64,000 bases of DNA from the NCBI GenBank assembly GCA_016025055.1, contig CP065590.1, positions 4,092,001 through 4,156,000 on the forward strand, written 5' to 3'. Source of the DNA: Chryseobacterium indologenes (GTDB taxonomy: Bacteria > Bacteroidota > Bacteroidia > Flavobacteriales > Weeksellaceae). The notes under the pieces were generated by a model, which was not told the DNA's origin, did not search any database, and saw nothing but the letters and a program-made list of their open reading frames with translations. This document shows, piece by piece, positions 57,631 to 64,000 of the stretch; the first letter of the stretch is position 1, and each line of letters begins with the position of its first letter. The translations under genes and the position numbers were made by a program.

Positions 57631-58935
57631 ATGGTTAATCACTATATGAATACAATAATGTCAACCGGTCTTCAACAAAGGGATAAAGCAGTGAACTGGC
57701 ATCCTTATACTCAGATGAAGACCGCAGATGATATCATTCCCGTTATTAAAGGAAAAGGTATCTATTTATACGATGCAGAGGGTAAAAAATATATGGATGT
57801 AGTCTCCTCGTGGTGGGTTACTCTACACGGTCATTCGCATCCTCATATCGCACAGCGTGTTTTTGAACAATTAAATACGCTGGAACAGGTTATTTTTGCA
57901 GGATTTACCCATGAACCTGCCATACAGCTTTCAGAAAATTTATTGGAACTGCTGCCTGACAATCAGGAAAAAGTTTTTTATTCCGATAATGGCTCTACTG
58001 CAGTGGAAGTTGCCTTGAAAATGTGTATTCAGTATGCCCATAACCAAGGAAAAAAGAAAACTAAAATTCTGGCCTTCAAAAATGCCTATCATGGTGATAC
58101 TTTCGGGGCGATGTCCGTAAGCGGGAAAAGCTTCTGGACGAAACCATTTGAAAGCATGCTCTTTGAAGTCGTTTTCATTGATACCCCCAATGCTGAAAAT
58201 CTGGAAAATTTACAAAATCAGATTAAAGAACTTGTCGATGAAACAGCCTGTTTTATTTATGAACCATTAGTTCTGGGAGCAGCAGGAATGCTGATGTATA
58301 AACCAGAAGGTCTGAGTCAGTTGATGAAATTTTGCAGAGAGCAGGGACTTCTGTTGATCCAGGATGAGGTCTTTACTGGTTTTGGAAGAACCGGGAAGCT
58401 TTTTGCAGCAGATCATCTTACAGAGCAGCCTGATATCATGTGTTTTTCAAAAGGATTGACAGGAGGCACTATGCCAATGGGCATTACAACCTGTTCCAAC
58501 GAAATTTATGACGCTTTTCTGTCTGATGATAAGCATAAAACTTTATTTCACGGGCATTCTTTTACGGCTAATCCGTTAGCCTGCGCAGCAGCATTAGCAA
58601 GTATGGAACTGCTGCTCAATGAAGAAACACAGGTGAATATTAAACGAATTACTCAACAGCATTCAGAGTTTATAAAAGAACTGGGCCTTCATCCTTGCGT
58701 TGAAAACGCTCGTCAGACAGGAACTATTCTGGCATTTGATTTCAAAACAGGACAGGGAACCTCTTATTTTAATGAGATCGGTAAAAAACTGTATCAGGAG
58801 TTTTTACAGAGAGGAATCATCATGAGACCTCTTGGAAACGTAATCTATCTGGTTCCGCCATATTGTATTACGGCTGAAGAGCTGGAATTTGTATATCGGA
58901 ATATTTCGGAAGTTTTGGATCAGTTTAAAGCCTGA
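57631..58935 (+). CDS. bioA: Adenosylmethionine-8-amino-7-oxononanoate aminotransferase
   Basis: 434 residues from the first Met; Met 57646 or 57658 may be the real start, because HPYTQMK begins the conserved region soon after. WWVTLHGHSHP, the SDNGSTAVEVALKM cofactor site, DEVFTGFGRTG and PLP lysine K274 in FSKGLTGG are present. It uses SAM as amino donor. It follows bioB after 187 nt, possibly as part of the same unit. Confidence 0.92.
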   Translation: MVNHYMNTIMSTGLQQRDKAVNWHPYTQMKTADDIIPVIKGKGIYLYDAEGKKYMDVVSSWWVTLHGHSHPHIAQRVFEQLNTLEQVIFAGFTHEPAIQLSENLLELLPDNQEKVFYSDNGSTAVEVALKMCIQYAHNQGKKKTKILAFKNAYHGDTFGAMSVSGKSFWTKPFESMLFEVVFIDTPNAENLENLQNQIKELVDETACFIYEPLVLGAAGMLMYKPEGLSQLMKFCREQGLLLIQDEVFTGFGRTGKLFAADHLTEQPDIMCFSKGLTGGTMPMGITTCSNEIYDAFLSDDKHKTLFHGHSFTANPLACAAALASMELLLNEETQVNIKRITQQHSEFIKELGLHPCVENARQTGTILAFDFKTGQGTSYFNEIGKKLYQEFLQRGIIMRPLGNVIYLVPPYCITAEELEFVYRNISEVLDQFKA

Positions 58936-58965
58936 TGATTATAAAAGTATTGTTTTACCAATGCT

Positions 58966-59000
58966 TACACCTTATAGGTTTTAGAAACCTATAAGGTGTA
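58966..59000. terminator. Bidirectional terminator between bioA and the MFS gene
   Basis: Perfect 16-bp inverted repeat (58966-58981 and 58985-59000) with a 3-nt loop, between convergent genes. Confidence 0.85.
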
Positions 59001-59014
59001 AATATACACCTCAA

Positions 59015-60219
59015 TTAATCTTCAACGTATTGATGTTTTGCTGCTTTCATTCCAAAGTACAACATCAGAACCACTGAGAGGCTCAAAAAATAAAATGAGC
59101 TTTCCCAGGAAAGATCCCAATCATGAAGTTTCCCAAAAACAGGAGGCCCAAATGCTGCAATAAGATAACCGACAGACTGTGCCATTCCCGATATTTTTAC
59201 GGCATTGATGCTGCTTTTTGTTCTTATAGAAAAGAATAATATGGATAAGCTGAAAGACAAACCATTCGCTATCCCGATAATGACAGCATTGACGTAAATC
59301 CATTGCGATTTCATAAAGACAAACATCATCGTGCTTCCAAACATTAAAGCACAGATAAAAAGGATCATTATTCTCTGATCTTTCATTTTATTGGCAATAA
59401 GCGGACAAAAGAAAGTAACAGGAATCATTGTAATCTGAATAACAAACAGCACCCATCCCGAGCTTTCACCCTGCATATTATAATCCGCTAAAAATGAGGG
59501 TAACCACGCTACAAGACAATAGTAAAATAAAGATTGAAGCCCCATAAATGCACTGATATTCCAGGCTTGGGAAGATGTAAACATATTAAAATCCGAAGTG
59601 CTCAAAGCTGTTTTGGGCTGATCAGTATTTTTTTGTTTACTATAAATTCAATAAGTAGTACCAGAAATCCCAAGGCAGCGATCACCAGCCAGATTCCTAA
59701 AGAACCCCGCCACCCAAAACCGGTCCATTCGCCGATCTTAACACTGAATCCCGAAGCCAATGCAGCGGTAAGATTCATTGATACGGCAAAGACACCTGTC
59801 ATTAAAGCAATTTGTTTCGGGAAATTATTTTTAACATAACCCGGTGTCACTACATTTCCAATGCATATTCCAAGCCCGATGAATACAGACCCCACAAATA
59901 ATAACCATTGGGAACCCAATATCCGCAGAAATAAACCAAAACCTAAAATAAGTAAAGAATACATTAAAAGCTTACTTATTCCAAATGTATTTGAAAACCT
60001 GCTCACTAACACAGAACACACCGCAAACATAAAGAGTGGAATAGAGGTGAGCAGACTCACCTGAAAGTTATCCAGCTTCAACGCATCCCTCACATCACCC
60101 AGAACAGGAGAAACCGCCACGATAGGTGAACGAAGATTACTGGAAATAAGGATAACAACCAGAACATTAATAATTAATAAAACATAAGAAACATTTTTTC
60201 GAACTTCATTCTTCATCAT
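59015..60219 (-). CDS. MFS transporter (CynX/NimT-like), frameshifted
   Basis: 401 residues after adding one base in the T run 59628-59634. N-terminal six helices (60219-59640) and C-terminal six (to 59015) match the cyanate/nitroimidazole-permease branch, for example SNLRSPIVAVSPVLGDVR at the start. Divergent from an AraC regulator 70 nt away, which may control it. Substrate unknown. Confidence 0.82.
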
Positions 60220-60249
60220 AATAAAAACTTTTCTACAAAATTAAGACAG

Positions 60250-60267
60250 TAATTTTGTTTAATTTTG
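60250..60267 (+). promoter_or_regulatory. Two overlapping-phase -7 promoter elements for AraC gene
   Basis: TAATTTTG occurs at 60250-60257 and again at 60260-60267. Both precede Met 60291 and argue against the upstream in-frame start at 60255. Confidence 0.45.
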
Positions 60268-60290
60268 CCAAAGTTTTAACTTCAAACGAC

Positions 60291-61073
60291 ATGAATGCCA
60301 ACGACAGCATAGCCATTGATGAATTGAAAAAACCTTATTTTGTATGGTTTGAAGAAAACTGGATCCATGATAATATCCTTCATCAGCATCAAAAAGGTCA
60401 GCTGGTCTATGTGGAAAGTGGTTTTCAGTACATAACTATTGAAGAAAAAAAATACCTGCTCCCTCAAAACCATGCTGCCTGGATTCCCCCGAATGCTATC
60501 CATAAAACCAATTCACATTCTGAAAAAATCAAATTGATGATTATGTTTGCAGAAGTTGACAGCAAAGAGCCGTTTTTTCAGGAAGTAAACGTTTTTTCGG
60601 TTCCGCCGGTTTTAAAGGAAATGATAAAATATTCAGAAAAATGGTCTAAACTGATGACAAAAGACCATCACGAAACTGTGTTTTTGCAAGCTCTTTTCAA
60701 TGAATTACCGCGTTTTGCCGAGTATTCTCTTAAACTTCACATCATTCTTCCCAAAGATAAACGCCTGACTCATGTTATCGGATATCTTCACGATCACTAT
60801 CAGAATGAAATTAAAATGGAAGATCTGGCTGATATCGCTTTGCTTTCCACACGAACGCTGGAGCGCATCTTTAAAAAGGAAACCGGGCTCACCTTAAGCA
60901 AATATCAGCAAATGCTCAGAATTATTAAAAGCCTTGAGTTTCTCAGCTCAAATGATCTCACTATTTCAGAAACAGCTTATAAAGTAGGATATAAAAGTGT
61001 ACAGGCATATACCAGAAGCTTTCAGTCTGTGATGCAGTTCAGACCAACCGATTTTATGAAAAACATGAAATAA
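60291..61073 (+). CDS. AraC-family transcriptional regulator with cupin sensor
   Basis: About 260 residues from Met 60291. A cupin-type sensor (HQHQKGQLVYVESGFQYI) precedes a double HTH (ADIALLSTRTLERIFKKETG and ISETAYKVGYKSVQAYTRSFQ). It is the intact paralogue of the decayed gene at 6787-7368. The divergent MFS transporter is the likely target. Confidence 0.88.
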   Translation: MNANDSIAIDELKKPYFVWFEENWIHDNILHQHQKGQLVYVESGFQYITIEEKKYLLPQNHAAWIPPNAIHKTNSHSEKIKLMIMFAEVDSKEPFFQEVNVFSVPPVLKEMIKYSEKWSKLMTKDHHETVFLQALFNELPRFAEYSLKLHIILPKDKRLTHVIGYLHDHYQNEIKMEDLADIALLSTRTLERIFKKETGLTLSKYQQMLRIIKSLEFLSSNDLTISETAYKVGYKSVQAYTRSFQSVMQFRPTDFMKNMK

Positions 61074-61212
61074 TTTTTCACACTGAAAAGTGATTTATTA
61101 TATAGTTGTTTTATTGCTACGTATTTATTTAAGGGCAATATCGAAAAACGCAATATAACATATTTCACACTTTATTAATTTTTCCATATCGGTATCAAAT
61201 AATCAATTATGA

Positions 61213-61285
61213 CCCCATAAAAAATAAAAAGGCCCCCTAGAATGGAGACCTTAAAAAAACACAAATGATGAAAAAAATTATTTCG
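61213..61285 (-). ncRNA. Candidate small RNA with own promoter and terminator
   Basis: On the minus strand a TTG (61319-61317), 18 nt, TATATTTG (61298-61291) promoter precedes a stretch ending in a stem (61252-61244 with 61237-61229, two G-T pairs, 6-nt loop) and a T-rich tail. No ORF fits. No minus-strand gene lies upstream to be terminated, so an independent transcript of about 70 nt is plausible. The rest of 61074-61667 shows nothing else. Confidence 0.4.
61229..61252 (-). terminator. Orphan minus-strand terminator
   Basis: 9-bp stem on the minus strand, reading AAGGTCTCC ... GGGGGCCTT with two G-U pairs, followed by a T-rich tail. See the candidate RNA. Confidence 0.55.
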
Positions 61286-61667
61286 ATTCACAAATATAAG
61301 TAAAAATTATATTATGCAAAGCACTATAAGTGTATTTTTTTTAAATATTATTTATTTTAATTAAAAATGGCTATCCGCTAATTGATCTGATGTTTTTTTA
61401 AGATTATGAAATTCGACCATACAGAGTATACAGGTCCGGAAATCTCATTTAAAAAGGTTGATAAAAGGAAAAAACATGAGCTAAAATATATTTTGTATTC
61501 CCCTAAAATGTAATGAAATAGTCCGGAGGAATAACATAAACAGATAGAAGTCCGTTCTTTTGAATTCACTTTTTTCAGATTTTGTCTTCGTTTACTGGAA
61601 ATTCTTATGTGATTGTGGTCATAAAATAATCTTTTCTGTTTTTATTAATTTGTATAAAACTGATTGT

Positions 61668-62276
61668 ATGAAACCGAAGCATATTAAAGGCGTTCCCCCA
61701 CAAAAATCCGGTGGTTTTCATGATACTGAAAGCAGGAAACAGTTTGACCAGGCACTTATTCCCCTGAAATTTGAAATACTGCAAAAACGATTTTTTCAGA
61801 TCAATAAATGGAAAAGCTACTGTGGAGAGGCGTTTGCAGAGTTTAAACTCCATGACAGCGAAGGCAATCCTATTGACCGTGAACCTCAAAAAGGTGACTT
61901 TGTCCGAATCAATATTCCGGGACCGGGAGAAACCGAAGCGAAAGGGTATGACTGGGTAGAAATTACGGATATCTGTTTCTATCAGGATAGTATTTCGGAA
62001 AGTATCATGATGACCTGCAGACCATCCGGGAATCCTCAACAAAAAAACAATCGCCATATTGCCCATTTCTATAGTTCCAGGGCGACTTCTACCTTTATGA
62101 TTTATAAAAGCCCGACCCATTTAAAAACAGCTGTTTACGGAAGAAATGAATCTCCAAATTTTAATGCAAAATGGTTTGACGTGATCAGGAATTTTTTCGT
62201 TGCTGCAGGAGGGATGATGGGAATTGCCAAAATCCAGTGGAAGCAGCTCACTGATGGTTTCCTGGATTTTGAATAA
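61668..62276 (+). CDS. Conserved hypothetical protein
   Basis: About 202 residues from Met 61668; the frame is open from 61560 but the extra N terminus has a different composition. Mostly beta-rich look with FVRINIPGPGET, ITDICFYQD and WFDVIRNFFVAAGG. No catalytic motif or signal peptide. I do not recognise the family. Flavobacterial-type conserved protein by style only. Confidence 0.65.
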   Translation: MKPKHIKGVPPQKSGGFHDTESRKQFDQALIPLKFEILQKRFFQINKWKSYCGEAFAEFKLHDSEGNPIDREPQKGDFVRINIPGPGETEAKGYDWVEITDICFYQDSISESIMMTCRPSGNPQQKNNRHIAHFYSSRATSTFMIYKSPTHLKTAVYGRNESPNFNAKWFDVIRNFFVAAGGMMGIAKIQWKQLTDGFLDFE

Positions 62277-62316
62277 ATAAAGTAGGCTACCGCAACAGAT
62301 AAATATATCAAAAACA

Positions 62317-62346
62317 TTGACTAATACACCATTAATCGTACATTTG
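62317..62346 (+). promoter_or_regulatory. Near-perfect Bacteroidota promoter
   Basis: TTG at 62317-62319, 19 nt spacer, TACATTTG at 62339-62346: TTG-N19-TAnnTTTG. It lies 20 nt before the Crp/Fnr ATG. Confidence 0.7.
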
Positions 62347-62366
62347 TCAATGACTGATATATACAC

Positions 62367-62936
62367 ATGGAAGAACGCTTAGTCTCATATATTACAAGTA
62401 AAATATCGGTAACAGAAACAGAGCTGTGTACCATACTTTCTTATTTTAAACCCATTCAATTAAAAAAGAATGAAATGCTGCTCACTAACGGACAGTCGAG
62501 CCAGAGAACGTTCTTTGTAACTTCCGGTTGCCTCAGGATCTTCTTTATCAACGAAGATGGTCAGGATTCTACCAGATATTTTGCCTTTGAGAACCAGTTT
62601 GCTACCGCTCTGGTGAGCTTTATTACCTCCGAACCTTCGGAAGAGTTTATCCAGGCAGTGGAAGATACTGAGGTCTATTATATAAGTCACAGCAACTTCT
62701 ATCACTTGCTGGATATCATTCCTCAATGGGAAAAATTCTACAGGATATATCTTGAAATCGCTTATGTCACCAACACCAAGCGTCTCATGTCATTCCTGGT
62801 TCAGGATGCTCTGGAAAAATACCGTCAGTTGCTCAGTGAAAACCCCGTTATTGTCCGCAGATTATCCAACAAAATGGTAGCTTCTTACCTTAATATTTCT
62901 CAGGAAACGCTAAGCAGGCTGAAATCGAAACTGTAA
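62367..62936 (+). CDS. Crp/Fnr-family transcriptional regulator
   Basis: 189 residues. Beta-roll (TSGCLRIFFINEDGQDSTRYFAFENQF), dimer helix and a C-terminal HTH (RLSNKMVASYLNISQETLSRLKSKL). No Cys cluster, so not an Fnr-type oxygen sensor. The ligand is unknown. Monocistronic with its own strong promoter. Confidence 0.87.
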   Translation: MEERLVSYITSKISVTETELCTILSYFKPIQLKKNEMLLTNGQSSQRTFFVTSGCLRIFFINEDGQDSTRYFAFENQFATALVSFITSEPSEEFIQAVEDTEVYYISHSNFYHLLDIIPQWEKFYRIYLEIAYVTNTKRLMSFLVQDALEKYRQLLSENPVIVRRLSNKMVASYLNISQETLSRLKSKL

Positions 62937-63086
62937 ACAGAGATGTGTTTTTTTTTTTTTAAAAAGGATAAGTTATGCTGAATTAAAGCAAAAAGTTAAG
63001 ACCATCAAACTCTGTTGTTAGCCCTCTCAAACCCTTTATTTAAAGGAAAATTAATCTTTAATAGTTTTTTAAAAAAATTTTCGCCT

Positions 63087-63094
63087 TATATTTG
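63087..63094 (+). promoter_or_regulatory. -7 promoter element just before small exported protein
   Basis: TATATTTG matches TAnnTTTG, 5 nt before the ATG at 63100, so the transcript would be almost leaderless if used. Confidence 0.4.
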
Positions 63095-63099
63095 CCGCA

Positions 63100-63462
63100 A
63101 TGTTAAAATGGTTTTCCATATTATGCTCAATGATGTATGTACTGGCTACCACCAATGCGGGGGAAGTCTTCAAAGTGCCTATGTTTGTTGAACATTATAT
63201 CGAATACCACGGAAGTTTATCAGAATTTGTGATGGAGCATTATGACAATCACAAAAAGGACTCTGACTGGGATACCGATCAAAAATTACCATTTATCAAT
63301 CCACCTATTGTACTAACGGTACATGCCCAGCTTCCCGAACTTGATTTTGAGATTAAAAAACCTAAAGAAATTGCCATTCCACAGAAAAGCAGTATCTATC
63401 AGGAAAAGGATTTTTCCAACCTTTACCTTTCCCGGATTTTCCAGCCTCCACGGCTTTCCTAA
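63100..63462 (+). CDS. Small exported hypothetical protein upstream of an RND pump
   Basis: 120 residues. Hydrophobic N-terminal signal (LKWFSILCSMMYVLATTNAG), then a His/Asp/Glu-rich region (HYIEYHGSLSEFVMEHYDNHKKDSDWD) and Pro-rich tail. Histidines could bind metal. It precedes a CusA/CzcA gene by 219 nt. No family recognised; a periplasmic metal-handling accessory role is inference. Confidence 0.65.
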   Translation: MLKWFSILCSMMYVLATTNAGEVFKVPMFVEHYIEYHGSLSEFVMEHYDNHKKDSDWDTDQKLPFINPPIVLTVHAQLPELDFEIKKPKEIAIPQKSSIYQEKDFSNLYLSRIFQPPRLS

Positions 63463-63681
63463 TTGATTACCAGATTGAAAATTAATGCTTTAAACAACTC
63501 ATTAAAGCAGTAGATTCTTGTTACATATCAACTAACCCGCTGTCGTTTATAAACTTTAGCCAAAAGTTTCATCCATTGTTACAGCACTGAGCTTTGGCTT
63601 ATCTTAATGGTAAAAACTTTTTTATAAAGTGGTAAAAATATTTCTGTAAACTATTCCGGGTTATCAATTAATTATTTTTTC

Positions 63682-64000
63682 ATGTTAAATAAAATCATTG
63701 AGTTTTCTGTAAAGAATAAGCTCATCGTTGCCTTATTTACAATAGGTTTGGTAGTGTTTGGGGTCTATGAAACTACCCAGCTACCTATTGATGCTCAACC
63801 GGATATTACCAATAATCAGGTTCAGATTATTACCACGGCACCTTCTTACGGGGCGGCAGATATAGAACGCCTTGTCACATTTCCCATAGAACAGGCTACC
63901 AGCAATATCAGTGGAATCACCGAGCTTCGGAGTCTTTCAAGGTTCGGATTATCTCTGGTGACCGTTGTTTTTGACGATAATACCGATGTATACTGGGCCC
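63682..64000 (+). CDS. CusA/CzcA-type heavy-metal RND efflux pump, 3' end outside window
   Basis: Starts at ATG 63682 (Met-Leu-Asn-Lys-Ile-Ile-Glu-Phe-Ser) and runs off the end. First helix (LIVALFTIGLVVFGVYETTQLP) and the ITTAPSYGAADIERLVTFPIEQATSNISG segment are typical of the CzcA/CusA branch, not drug RND pumps. It should form a trans-envelope metal pump with downstream membrane fusion and outer membrane proteins. Confidence 0.88.
   Translation, partial: MLNKIIEFSVKNKLIVALFTIGLVVFGVYETTQLPIDAQPDITNNQVQIITTAPSYGAADIERLVTFPIEQATSNISGITELRSLSRFGLSLVTVVFDDNTDVYWA

Noticed and set aside
61267..61305. Short plus-strand reading frame (Met-Met-Lys-Lys-Ile...) as a leader peptide
   Set aside because: Twelve codons, no downstream gene within a plausible attenuator distance, and the stem's T tail lies on the other strand.
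1..64000. CRISPR arrays, tRNA or rRNA genes, insertion sequences
   Set aside because: No regularly spaced repeats, no cloverleaf or rRNA segments and no transposase signatures were found by eye.

Overview
The window looks like chromosome from a Chryseobacterium-type member of the Flavobacteriia (Bacteroidota). The evidence is AT-rich DNA, start codons without clear Shine-Dalgarno sequences, many TAnnTTTG (-7) promoter elements, a lysine-hydroxylase/NIS siderophore locus of the kind known from Chryseobacterium and Flavobacterium, and the flavobacterial ligase-associated DNA repair operon. I saw no rRNA, tRNA, CRISPR array, insertion sequence or phage module.

Layout. 1-6805 (+) is a stress-type cluster: large catalase, Zn-alcohol dehydrogenase, CinA-like protein, two SDRs, FAD-Rieske oxidoreductase and a duplicated membrane protein. 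6787-7368 (-) is a decayed AraC regulator, divergent from an exported flavodoxin-RidA fusion (7539-8674). 8795-11939 is a MocR regulator divergent from a cupin / DapA-like / CxxC-protein operon. 12125-14673 holds a PNPOx-like protein, an AraC regulator and a nitrilase. 14815-21301 (-) is the repair operon (exonuclease, ATP ligase, Lhr-like helicase, gpmA, PdeM). 21586-29574 is mixed: SDR/GlcG/AraC, PPC-domain protein, chloramphenicol acetyltransferase, solo LuxR HTH, MBL hydrolase, Nudix-type regulator, MFS and HxlR. 29697-32500 (-) is a very AT-rich three-gene locus: Fe(II)/2OG dioxygenase, radical-SAM-like protein interrupted by an in-frame TAA, and EamA permease. It is flanked by an MFS remnant. 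33145-37075 carries a DsbA/FrnE protein, nucleosidase, GNAT, Crp/Fnr and an esterase.

37213-52331 is a complete NIS (citrate/hydroxamate) siderophore locus: lysine hydroxylase, PLP decarboxylase, NIS synthetase-acetyltransferase fusion, N-monooxygenase, second NIS synthetase, MATE exporter, acyl carrier protein, AMP-ligase, TonB receptor and PepSY membrane protein. The logic (hydroxylysine to hydroxycadaverine, N-hydroxylation, acylation, coupling to citrate) fits chryseochelin-type siderophores. 52489-58935 is a MocR regulator divergent from a biotin operon led by an unrecognised ferritin-like putative diiron protein, then bioF-bioD-bioB-bioA. 59015-64000 holds an MFS transporter, AraC, a conserved hypothetical, Crp/Fnr, a small exported protein and the start of a CusA/CzcA RND pump. 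A candidate small RNA lies at 61213-61285.

Caution. At least twelve otherwise intact genes need a one-base insertion or deletion to read through, mostly in A/T homopolymers and mostly deletions. This looks like residual sequencing error, not mass gene decay. These genes are annotated over their full span with the break site given. Only the AraC remnant (several independent lesions), the MFS remnant and the radical-SAM-like gene (substitution-type stop) look genuinely disrupted.
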